A stretch of DNA of 64,000 bases from contig OX485809.1 in NCBI GenBank assembly GCA_950295325.1, positions 36,585,081-36,649,080 of the forward strand. Direction: 5' to 3'. Shown piece after piece: positions 44,401 through 54,619 of this stretch (its first letter is position 1; every line of letters begins with the position of its first letter). Made by a program: the position numbers and the translations under genes. Origin of the DNA: Polytrichum commune. Lineage: Eukaryota > Streptophyta > Polytrichopsida > Polytrichales > Polytrichaceae. Below the pieces are notes generated by a model. That model worked only from the letters and a program-made list of their open reading frames with translations, did not search any database and was not told the DNA's origin.

Positions 44401-45814
44401 CTTAAGGTGAGTACATCTTAAAGAACATCAACAAGTCGCCCAATTCCATATACAATCAATCCATAGCAGAAACAGAGTCATGTGATATGCAGCAAACTAA
44501 CATATACCACTTTAATCTCCATCAGCAAACACAGAAGAACAAATTCAAATCAAATTATAAGGATGGTGAACTGTTGTGTGTGTACCATGAGTAAGTTGTG
44601 CTTCAACGAGATTCTTTGCAAAAGCTTTGCGCTGCTTCTCCAACAACATAGCACCCTTGTTATTGTGCACCTGTGTGAGTTCCACACCAACAGATTCAAG
44701 TCCAAGAAACATTTGAACAGCAGGAGTTAATTACAAGTCAGAAAGATGAAAACAAAACGTAGTCGTTCGTAGCCATACATACACTACTTGGAGCACACCA
44801 AGTGTTAATTCCTTCCCAAACAAAATTCGACAGACACTTAGGAGAGAAGTTTAACACTTTAGCAGTCGTCAAGAAAAGGGCATGTTCGTGGTAATCGTCT
44901 CAAAATTCCATTCTGGTTGTTGCAAACTGCAATTATAACTTCTCTCAGCCTCAGTTTTACATAGCATGGTTGGGGTGAATTTGATAGCTCCAGGTCTACA
45001 AATTGGAGGTAACTGATCTTCCAAAGGCATTCTGGAGATCTCAAAAATCTCCAGGAGAATCAATCTATGAGCCCGACCAAGAGAAACCATAGAATGGATT
45101 CAGGGTTTATGGTTTAAGGTTTAAGAATGAGTGTTGCGCAAGAGCAGCTGTGACAATGTCTATTTCTTCAGCAATGCAATATAGGTATCCTTTACAATTA
45201 TCTGGACTTTTCGTTGGGAGTTGGTCCTCTACGATTTTCCATTGGTTGTTTTGAATACAATATCAATAATTTCCTTTCACTTGTGGTGCATGCTTGGAGG
45301 TAGTGTTCAAACTTAAGTGAAGAGCAACCTATTTCGCTCCATTCAGGCCCAACCTCACTTTAGCAACTCCTGGCATGCCAAAATGAGTTTGACCCTCAAT
45401 TAAGCAGTATAGAATTTCTTCGTTCAAACACTACCTTCGAGAATGCACCAAAGACTTGCCGCTCATTAAAAAAAAATTATGCAAAACAACCAACTCCCTA
45501 CCTAAAGTCATGCTAAATTAGGGGATAACTCTAATAGCTCATAAGAAACAAATGAATTCACTGAGCAGCCAATAGAAACACCAGGAATTCGTCAAGTGGC
45601 TTACAAGAAGCGTTCCAGGTTTGGATATGGCAATGATCAAGTCGTCTTCGTACAGTCGTTCGATTCGGGGCGGCTCCCAGACCTCAACCCTGTCAAATTT
45701 TTCATTGCCTCCTGATGTTGAAACCTCCTCCTCTGTGACTGCCTCTGCCTCTGCCCGCGGACCCAATTTTCGGGGGCTTGAATGTGTAGTCCTCCAGGTT
45801 GCAAGTGGTGGCAT
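41462..45814 (-). CDS. RluA/TruC-type RNA pseudouridine synthase, 7 exons, 350 aa
   Basis: Exons in transcript order: 45605-45814, 44586-44670, 43908-44031, 43173-43242, 42845-42919, 42347-42409, 41462-41887; phases all join (1053 nt). Converts specific uridines of tRNA or rRNA to pseudouridine. Motif I: LYEDDLIIAISKPGTLLVH (about 53-72). Motif II: PVHRLDRAASGVM with catalytic Asp109. Then KEYVVLARG, TGRWHQIRKHL (193-203) and VVGDVQHGKGGTNRFFREN with IFLHAHRL. The GD.KHG...N..F and HQ.R.HL wording is closest to bacterial TruC (tRNA U65). The C-terminal tail has an acidic Ser stretch (DDTESESSSSDLEN) not found in TruC. The start is uncertain: Met 45814 is the first in-frame ATG, but a CTGCAG acceptor at about 45840 allows an upstream exon with a targeting peptide. 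Confidence 0.85.
41934..42288. mobile_element. MITE family C copy 4, in pseudouridine synthase intron 6
   Basis: AGTTAATCCTTCAATTCAAC at the left, TTGAGTTAAAGGGTAACTC at the right, with GGAAGTTAGTTGGTTTGCAT and the CTCTTCACTCAAATTC arm. Lies between exons 41462-41887 and 42347-42409. Confidence 0.75.
43415..43765. repeat. Tandem duplication, unit about 173 bp, in pseudouridine synthase intron 3
   Basis: AATGGATGTCAGAGGGTTAGAAA near 43537 recurs as CATGGATGTCAGAGGGTTGGAAG near 43710. CAATAGTACAAAT.AATCAACTT and GAGAATCTC.CTAATCAG blocks keep the spacing. Confidence 0.75.
44110..44430 (-). mobile_element. MITE family B copy in pseudouridine synthase intron 2
   Basis: Minus-oriented: GATGATTAGCAAATCCAAAT, CATTGTCAAAGTGAAGATTC, a CCCCCC tract near 44259 and CACTACTCAAATATAGGTGT. 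Lies between exons 43908-44031 and 44586-44670. Confidence 0.65.
45186..45532. mobile_element. MITE family C copy 5, in pseudouridine synthase intron 1
   Basis: Opposite orientation to copy 1. GGGAGTTGGTCCTCTACGAT at the left, CCAACTCCCTACCTAAAGTC and GGGGATAACTCTAATAG at the right, with both hairpin arms present. Lies in the intron 44671-45604. Confidence 0.7.
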
Positions 45815-45924
45815 CCACAAAACATTCTCGAATTTTCCAAGCTGCAGGCATGCAAACACCACTCAAAATCGCATGATGCACCTACCCCACATGGTCCAAA
45901 TACACATACAAATGAGAGACGAAA

Positions 45925-46560
45925 ACAGGACAGTGAGTGGCTATTTCAACCATTGCAGATCAAAGAGCGACAAAACCCGAGACCCACAATTCCGACGCTT
46001 CTCTGCGAGATATGAGCATCCATGATGCCCTCAAGCATCACAAACTAAAATTGTAGAGGAGGGTAAAGAGCAGTGAATATGCATTGATCAAATTAACATA
46101 AAAAATGGTCTGCAAAATCCATATGAGCTGAATGCAGGTGAGCACTTGAATTAAACATCTCCTGAAAAATGCACAGGATGGTACCAAGGAGTGCAAAGGA
46201 ATCAAAATCACATGAAGAGGAGCAGAGCAATAGGAAGATTAAAAAAAAAAACAGAGGACAATGCGTGGCAATTTCCACCATTGCAGATCAAAGAGCGACA
46301 AAACCCACAACCCACCAATAAAATTTCATCTGTGAGAAAAATGATCTTAAGCATCAATGATGCCCACAAGCCTCCCGAACTAAAATTGTCCAGGACGGCA
46401 GGGAGCAGTGAATATGCATATTGAAATTAACATAAAAAATTGTCCACATAATCTGTGCGAGCTGAATGTAGATGACAAAATGGACCGACGATGCCCTGAA
46501 ATTGCACAGGATGGTAGGAAGAGGTGGAAAGATATCAAAATCGCATCAAAAATAAGACTT
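45925..46560. repeat. Tandem duplication, 328-bp unit, at the 5' end of the pseudouridine synthase gene
   Basis: CCATTGCAGATCAAAGAGCG occurs at 45950 and 46278. GAGCAGTGAATATGCAT, AAATTAACATAAAAAATGGTC/TTGTC and TGCACAGGATGGTA follow at the same spacing in both units. It lies just upstream of the first coding exon (45605-45814), so it covers the likely promoter or 5' UTR. Confidence 0.8.
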
Positions 46561-47364
46561 CACAGCATGTGTAGAATCGATCAGTTGAATGTAGAGGAGC
46601 ACCTGGAAAGAAGTTCGGCTCATGGAGGTGGCCATCATTGCTGATACAGAACCAGGGAGTAAACCTAGACACAGACGACCATTTTCAGAGGCATTTGAGA
46701 GATGAGCCGAATCACTGCACAACAATTTAGGGTCATTGAGGCCGCCATGAACAGCTAAGTTATTGCTAAGTTTCATTCAAGTGTTTGCTTTTGTTAGGGC
46801 TGTGCCTCCATCCATGTCGTGCAACCACTTTGGCTTCTAGGGGCCCGTTTATTTAGGATCTAGGCTCAAATTCCTTCTCTTTGCATTTGGTGTGTCCACG
46901 GGAGCACTTGACTCCAACCCCAATATGTTCGGTATGTCTTTCTATGAGGATGTCTTGTTACAGCCTGTGGCACGGTTCTTTGCTTACAATATCAAGCATA
47001 GTAATGATCATTTTATGAAGGCTGTTCTTTACAATTTCATATTCAACATGCCCGTGTCCAATGAGAACATGACACGTCACTAAGATTTCACAGGGTCAAT
47101 GCCACAATCTAGTAGCATGTGGGATATTTGCAATATCGCTAGCATTCTTCACGTAATGTTCACTCCCAAGTGGCTTGAAGGTGCATGTGGCCCAAAACTT
47201 GTGTCTGCATATGCACCCCAAGGGATTGTCTAAGCTTGTCTTGTTATGCCATACACCTCAAATGAAGTGGTTAGGGATTGGGCCATCACGAGGAAGAAAT
47301 CTCCCCTGGTTTCATGATTCATAATGCACCTCATTGTCATTGTCAGAGCTTTCATCGCTCCTAA
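46561..47364. other. Intergenic; unrecognised frame at 46892-47083
   Basis: The frame has protein-like wording (GMSFYEDVLLQPVARFFAYN) and similar codon texture continues in the next segment with stops. It may be transposon debris. No family assigned. Confidence 0.3.
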
Positions 47365-47761
47365 GAGCATCTCCACCCTTGGGCAGAAAGGCAGGCTCTC
47401 GAAATGCGCTTTGAAGGGCTCCAAGCATGCACTAAATTTTTTTAGGGTGGCACTCCCCCACCGTTACTTGCATATTGGCTCTTCAAGCCGAAAAATTGTC
47501 ATGAATATTCCCTGTAATTCCCTACATGTTCCCTGTGATTCCCAAAAGTGGCACGATTCACTGAATCGCAAGTGGATGAGGCCCCAGAATGTGGGCGCAG
47601 CAAGAGCAACGCTCACCCGTGAGGATAGTGAGTGGAGCCGGAAGTTTGAAGAGCCCTGGCAATCAAGGCCTCGGTGTTGGGGAGGGGTGGGGCAGGTTTT
47701 TCTCCAAGGCCGCGTTAAAGGACTTGCCAAGTCCCTTTAACGCAGCAGGGTGGAGATGCTC
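47365..47761. mobile_element. MITE family E, GAGCATCTCC-type, 397 bp with TAA target duplication
   Basis: Ends GAGCATCTCCACCCTTGG and GGGTGGAGATGCTC are inverted. TAA lies on both sides (47362-47364 and 47762-47764). GAGCATCTCC ends are common among plant MITEs, and the 3-bp TAA duplication points to the PIF/Harbinger (Tourist) group. The plus-strand frame at 47324-47740 inside it is not a recognised protein. Confidence 0.8.
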
Positions 47762-47764
47762 TAA

Positions 47765-48531
47765 AGTCCATATAATTGTCATCCCCATCATCTTTGTGTT
47801 GAGGTCCTCTCCATTCTAACATTCATAGGGGTCCCCAAACATAATCACCCCAAATAGAACAAGATCAAATTCTCCTTCTCCACAATTAATATCTTGTTTT
47901 AAACTTCTTTCATCCATATTTCAATTCACAACTCCTACTGGAGACGGGGACAATAAAAACTTCACCCCCTATAAAGTTGTGGGTGATTCATCCCTTTTGA
48001 ATCAACGAGAGTAATCTGGAGTCTTTAACCCCGACCTAAAGAGTTATTAATCTTAAAATAGCCCTCCCAGACTTTATATAAGCTTAGTAATTGCTATTTT
48101 CACCCTCCCCTCGGCAAGTGTCACAAAATTTTACCTTTTCACCCCCTCGTAACTCACTTTTTACCACCCATTCCCGGTCTGCCCGAGCGGGCAGTGCCCT
48201 TACATAGGTGGGACCTGGATTCAGCACCTCCCTGGATTGGTACGGTATTGCAGACCTCAAGTTTCAAGACCTGGAATCAGCATCTCATATAGGGACCTGA
48301 GTGCGCTTCCGCAAAGCTGCGAAGGCAGCGCAAGCTTCCGCACCGGCGTCGTAACTCGCAACACATGCTTCTGAGAACAACAAGCACGGATCAATCAACA
48401 CACCACCACGACGATGTAATCCTAGCTAGCGAGCTGGGGCTTATGGAGTAGAAAGAAGGGGGCTAGGGGTGGGAGGGGGGGGAAAAAAAAAAAAAAAAAA
48501 AAAAAAAACTCCTTGGAGTCTGTTGGAGGAC
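47765..48531 (+). other. Promoter/5' UTR region of the DUF1664 gene, with a 26-base A run
   Basis: 48483-48508 is an uninterrupted A26 tract preceded by a G-rich segment and ending 23 bp before the start codon. GC content rises from about 48180. No other gene is seen. Confidence 0.5.
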
Positions 48532-50960
48532 ATGGCGGCCTCCAAGGTCATCCTCATCCTGGGAGCCGGGGCCACGGGCTCAGTCATGTTGCGCAACACC
48601 AAAGCTTCCGAGATTCTCAACGATCTGACCAAGGTAGAATTTCTTAAAATCTGCTTACAGGTTTAGGGTTTTGTCATTCGAGGTCTTTGGTGGTGGTTGC
48701 GTGCTCTGTTTTGATGATGCTTTCATGTGTTTTGAGGGTGAAATGATCGAGTTTCGGGTTCGTACAATTGTGAGTGTAGTTGTGATCCCGAGTTCACTTT
48801 GGGGAGATCATGTTGGCAAGCATGAGGGGCGAAGTGGGTGTTTTCCTTTTTGTTGAACAGAGTAGCAGTTTTTTCCGTGGTTATCGTTCTAGGGCTTGGA
48901 GAACTATTGCCTTGTTCTATCTACTGAATGGGAATTTAGAATCGTGCAAAGTGATGTGCAGATGTTTCATCGTGTTGTGTGGAAACAATTTATGGTGTTA
49001 GTTAAGTCCAGCTACAAAGTATTATGGACCACACTATGAGCGAAGTGAAAATTTCCTGTAATGGCGAGATGTAATGGAGTAGTAGGATTACTGATTTTTC
49101 TGTGGAGAAGCAGTTGATTCTTGCTTTTGGGGTGAAGTCCAGAATTGACATCATGACTAAGTTTAGTCGTTGCTTCAGACATTACAACCCGAAAGATTTT
49201 GTAGACTATGTGATGTGACATATGTGAATCTTAGATGGATGTTGGCTGAATAACGGCAAGTTAATGCTTTTGAAACAAATCGGTTACCATCGGGATTGCT
49301 GGTTATCATTGGAGTGCTGGGAGGTGTTGATCGAGTATATTGGAGCAGCAAGAGTAATGTAGAAGCTGTGTGCAATTTAGGTTGGAGCTGGAAAAATTAC
49401 AACATGAAAGGTAGCCTGCCTCATTGTGAAGGGCAGAAGGCGACAAGTAGCATATAGGTGCTTGCTTCATTTCATGTTGCTCTATTTTCCTGGTGGGATG
49501 CTGAATTTGTCGCACTTTCAAGAGTGACAATTATTCACAAAAATGCTCAGGAGATTGAGTGTTATGGGCTATTTAATAGCTGTCTTTGATTTTCATGTCA
49601 TCTCAATTGCTATCTCTTATCTCAGGTACAACATGGTTAATGTTTCTGGAATTTGCTCTTTAGGTGGTGTCCAAATATCTCACCAACGAAGGGGAGGGAT
49701 CAGGAGGTGATACATCTGCTCTGGCCGCACAAGTTCAACGCCTAACACAGGAACTGCGACAATTTGCATCAGCATCCAGAAATGTGACAGTCGTAAATGG
49801 TTCCTCAAATGGAACCAATTATTCATCACTTGTGCTTCCTGCCATGACAGTTGGGGCTGTTGGCTATGGCTACATGTGGTGGAGAGGATTACGGTGGACA
49901 GATTTCATGTATGTTACAAGAAAACACATGTCAAATGCTGTGGCTAATGTTTCAAAGCAGCTTGAAACCGTGTCAACTGCCTTACAAGCAACCAAACGAC
50001 AGTTGACGGCAAAGCTAGAAAATGTGACAAGAACCTTGAATGATAGTGTCGCCATGCAAGGGTTGATCAAGGATAAAGTGACTGAAGTGAGGGGTGAGGT
50101 TGAGAGGGCCACTGTTGAGATTGAGGAAGTGCAGCGCCTTGTTCTAGGATTGGAGGGCAAGATTGATGAGGTCCAAGGAAAGCAAGACATTGCAAACCAG
50201 GGCATCATCCTACTTTGCAGGTCTTTCCTCAATTCTTATTTTACCTTTTGAAACTTGAAACTTCTTGCAGGAAATGACACAACATATGGCATCTTGAAAG
50301 TTTCGTTGATGAGATTGATCTTTTGTTGTGGGTAGAGGCATAAGCAAGTAGTAGATCTTATAATAATTATCAGGTTCCTTCCAGATCCAACTTTTTGCTG
50401 AGATTGTTGACATTGATATACTTGATGTTACTCAACTGAGGTTTTAATATTGACATCGTGAGAGATGTTTACATTCTAGTCCTATCTGTGCTTATTTACA
50501 ATTGCTTTGCAGGTTCGTGGCTTCTTTGGAAGGCACTCAGGGACGAATGCGTCTATTAGAAAGGTCATCATCATCTCCTCAGGCACTCACCTCTGGGGGA
50601 GGTTCGTTTCTCTACATCCTATCTCCTTGTGCTTCATCTATTTCTCCTACAAATTCAAAGTTCTAATGAAAGGTTTCTGCTTGCTTTCTCCTAATGTGTA
50701 TCTTCTTTATCTATTGAACTTGTGGCTTACAAAGAGAACATGCCCGCATACCAGGTTTGAAGGAGTTACAGTACTTCACAGAGCTTTTGGCAGGTGGAGC
50801 TCCAGGAAGTAAAGACACGAGTCCTGATTTAGAGACAAACAATAATAAATCTGATGGGACACCACCTATGCCCAACCGTGCATCATTGGGAGGCATACCC
50901 CCACCTGGTCCTGCTGTTCGTAGAGCCTTCTCTTTGAACAGGTCCCCTGGGGTTCCTTAG
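48532..50960 (+). CDS. Plant DUF1664 membrane/coiled-coil protein, 4 exons, 317 aa
   Basis: Exons 48532-48633, 49664-50220, 50513-50601 and 50755-50960 join in frame (954 nt). The N terminus has a hydrophobic segment (VILILGAGATGSVML, 6-20). A second one (SLVLPAMTVGAVGYGYMWW, about 89-107) is followed by RGLRWTDFMYVTRKHMSNAV and a coiled coil (about 120-215; QLETVSTALQATKRQL...). The phrases GYGYMWWRGL, MYVTR..M.NAV and GKQD.AN.G are hallmarks of the plant DUF1664 family, whose molecular role is not established to my knowledge. The C-terminal tail is Ser/Pro rich (GTPPMPNRASLGGIPPPGPA), ending about 50 residues after the coiled region. The intron 2 donor CAG/GTCTTT is weak; exon 3 could have a short alternative end at 50561 (AAAG/GTCATC). 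Confidence 0.88.
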
Positions 50961-53900
50961 TTTTCTGAATAAGGGTCATGTACACACCTGTATGATAATC
51001 TTGGACTGCCATACCAACTGACCTACCAAGCCCGTTTAACTCAAACCAGGAAACAACTGAATGTGGTTTTTCAGAGTGGGCTGTTGATAAATCTATCAGA
51101 TTCATTTGTCCACTGCCCACATTTTTCACAAGGTGATCAAATAGGTCATTTGATTTGCTTGTCCTTTAAAACTTTGAATTTGTAGGAGAAATAGACACAA
51201 GACAGCTTGTAGTCTATTCACACGCAATTCATCTTTGCAATGGATTTCCTTGCCCTTGTTTCAGAGTAGTGTTAAGGGTAGTCATAGCAACAACTTACAC
51301 TGAGGTACACCACAGCATGTTCGCGCACATTAGCATTGCTGGGTTTTAGTCTTGCAGCTACTGACTGGATGTGGGTTTATTATATTTTCCCACCCTTCTT
51401 TAACTGCTAATAGTAGTAAATCCTTATATAGGGCTTACTTCCTTCATGCAATCCTTCTGTAGGGTTTTTTTGCTTATTTGCAGTGGCTGTAGCTGAGGTA
51501 CATTTACATTGGAAACTGAAATTTAAGTTTGAACTGTACTGGCCTATGTGACGCAAGTCTCAATGGAAAAATCTATTTGTCTATCTTTCAAGGTTTCTTG
51601 TTATCCGTATTCTAAATCATGGACTACCTTAGATGTCTTCATGGAGGATACAGATGTGGCATTTTGCTGAATTTGATTTCTTAAATCTGAAGTAAGGTGG
51701 CCCAGTTGAGGATAATTCAGGTGTAAGCTACTGGGCACATCCCAGAACTGCTGTTAGGCTGACAGCTGGACCCCGTGCGAATGAGTGAATGAAGTTGTTG
51801 AATGTGGGCTTACCTGAGTCATAACCTCAAATCTTGCCATCACACAGAATGACCCACTGGAAGTTGAGTGGGATGTTGATGTCACTGCCACCATTGCATT
51901 TAACACCTAATCACATTGACTTTCAGCCTACCTTTGCATCTTAAGACTTAGACCAAATTAGATTTGATTTTTGGAGCTTGTGTAACAAGCACTTTCTGTA
52001 TCATTTGTACATATGCAAGACAATCATGGAAGCTCATTTTTCATGAGAGACCAGCTTTCGTGGCCATATATTCTCAAGAAACTCCATTTCATTCACTTCT
52101 TCATTCCCATGAATTTATGGGTTATTGTTATGGTATTAGTCTTAAGTATTTTGCCACAACTTGTATGCTAGATCTTATGCCAAGTCTTATAAGATGTTTC
52201 TCTTGATAAGTTGTCAAGCAAAATGAACATTTATCATAGGCTCACAAACTCAAACTGAGAAGTAAGATGAGGCTGGAGCTCAGTACATGTCATTCCCACA
52301 ATTAAGTGTACAGTGCCCAATTTGCGGAAATCCTTTCAAGCACTCCACAACGAGTATTGTTGCAGTTAATGCAGCCTGTTGGGTTGATGTTTTGCATCAT
52401 TTCATTGTGGTTGAAGGTCCTTGTGATGAATCATGTGCCTAACATCTTCTTGTTGTGTCATTTTCTTTGGCCTATTTACTTTACCAATGACAGTTCAATG
52501 GAGGTTTCCTTGATCCAGTCTCGAGGTGTTGACACATTGTTTTGCATCAGTCATTGTGGTAAAATGCCCTTGTGGTGAATGTGGCCAACATATTCATGGT
52601 TATCCATATTTTTGTTCTTATCAAGGTATGCGGCCCTACTGTGTGCACTTTCAACTCCACATATACTTTTGGCCATTGGATCAAATCGGGTTCAGCAATT
52701 GCAATTGCAAAGATTGTCATTTCAAGTCTTAGGATTAGAGTTGAGATGCAAAATATATTAAGAGGTCAAAGTGAAAATTATTGTTTTCTTTAAGTGATCA
52801 CACATGATCCCAAATGTATTAGCTATTTAAACCATGACAATTACAATATTTGAGCACATAGTCCAACCTCATGTGAAACATGTGTGAAACAAAGTTCTAG
52901 TGTTTGTTCTTAACCACAAGCCTTGTCATATACTACTCAAATATAAGTGTCCAACTAAGATTATTGGTCACACAAGGTCCACATACCTTAATTGCCAAAT
53001 CAAGGTTTGGTTGTCCAATCTTGAGATGTTAAGTGGTTGTTTATTGTGGTAAGTTAGAAGGTCCTAGTGGTGAAAGTGCCCAACATATTTTGCAAACATC
53101 TCTAATCCTCATTGGATTTGAGGAGACACATTATCACATGTAACTGATGACCTTGTCATAGCTTGCCATCTCATTTGATCATAGACATGTGTCGCCCAAC
53201 CACTGGTTGTAGTATGCACCTTACACTTATCATATTGCACTGCTACTTGATAGGTTGGGCACCTCCTACAACCCATGGCAATGTTCCTCACATCCAAAAC
53301 CTATTTCATATTGTAATGCGATAACTAAAGCCCCAAGAATATGGGACCTTCCATGGACCAGGGCTTGCCTACATCTGCGGAAGGCTATGGCATGAAAACC
53401 TTTTCATGTGTAAAACATGTCCAAAAAATTGGACAATTTGATCCATGTTGAGATTGGTGGTTCAAATGTTGTTACATAGAATGTCCTGATGTGATCCACA
53501 ATAGAAAATTACATGATATAAGGGCCGCACTCATTGCTTGTCGAAATTTGCGACATAGCTTTACATAAAGTAGAATGCCTAGTGTGGGATGCTTTCCTGT
53601 GTCCAAGGGCATGGAGACTGAGGGTGGGAGCCCGAGGCCTTATTAGTGACCTTACATATCAGAAAACCTAACTCAAGAAGCGTTCTACTGTATAAAACAA
53701 TGCTGATTGTTTTTTTTTTTTTCCTGCCCAACCCAATTCCACTGCCCAATGCATTCTACTGCTGGAATTGCAATGTGGACTGGAGCAGTACATTGCGCAT
53801 GGTGGAGCTGCACCAACATATAAGAGCACGATATTAACATAGGGAAAAGATGGCAGTGTTTCATGTTCCTAACTAACCAAGTATAAGGTCTTTGCTCGAT

Positions 53901-54070
53901 CCAGTCCAGTCTCGACACCTGACCGGTCACTCGAGTCGCTTGGGGTGTAAAAAGTGGCTGGAATTGGTGACTCAAAAGTGACCAGTCACCAACCTTCCAT
54001 GAGCTCAGTAGCGCCCCCATTCATGGCAAAGGCGCAGTCGCTCCTGCCACCTCCCCCACCCACCTGCGAG
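50961..54070. other. DUF1664 3' UTR and intergenic, no gene recognised; decayed repeats
   Basis: A degenerate unit (TGTTG...TTGCATCA...CATTGTGGT..A..GTCCTTGTGGTGAA...GCC.AACAT) occurs near 52380, 52530 and 53030. A partial minus-oriented MITE-B lies near 52790-52965 (CACATAGTCCAACCTCATGT, CTACTCAAATATAAGTGTCC). The remaining frames lack protein features. Confidence 0.5.
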
Positions 54071-54074
54071 GGAG

Positions 54075-54460
54075 GAACCCCAACTCACCCTCTCCCTTCG
54101 GTAGGACCGAGGCTCCCCTCCCCGTCCGTCCGTCCGTCCGTCAGTGCACACCTGCCTTCCGTTAGGACCGAGGCCCCTCTCCGTCCGCCCACTCCGTCCA
54201 TTATTGCACACCTGCCCTTCAGTTAGGACTGTGGCCCCCTCTCCGTCCACCCGTCCGTCCGTCCATCAACGCACACCTGCAGTTCGTTAGTACCGAGGCC
54301 CCTCTCCGTCCGCCCGTCCGTGCATCGACGCACACCTGCGTTTCGTTAGCACCGAGGCGCCGCTCTCTCTCTCTCTCCGTCCGCTCCGTCTCGTCCGTCC
54401 GTCTACTCCGTCCATCATTCCACACCTGCCTTTCCGTTAGGACCGAGGCAAACGGAGCCC
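54075..54460. repeat. GC-rich minisatellite with CCGTCCGT blocks upstream of PDH E1 alpha
   Basis: Units of about 60-65 bp (one of 90) start with GCACACCTGC at 54146, 54206, 54271 and 54330 and CCACACCTGC at 54420. Each carries TTCGTTAGGACCGAGGC and a variable number of CCGT units. The long minus-strand frames here come from the repeat. A CT tract follows at 54496-54516. Confidence 0.85.
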
Positions 54461-54619
54461 CCTTCTTCGTCGCCTCCCTTCTCTCCCTCCCCTGTTCTCT
54501 CTCTCTCTCTCTCTCTGCGCACAGCCCTACCTCTAACACACACTCGCCATTCTGTTCCTTTCCTTTCACTTCTCTCTTTCACTCTTGCATCTGTTTGCAT
54601 CCCTCCCTTCGTAGCAGCC

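Noticed and set aside
47324-47740. 138-codon plus-strand frame
   Set aside because: Falls almost wholly within the GAGCATCTCC MITE.
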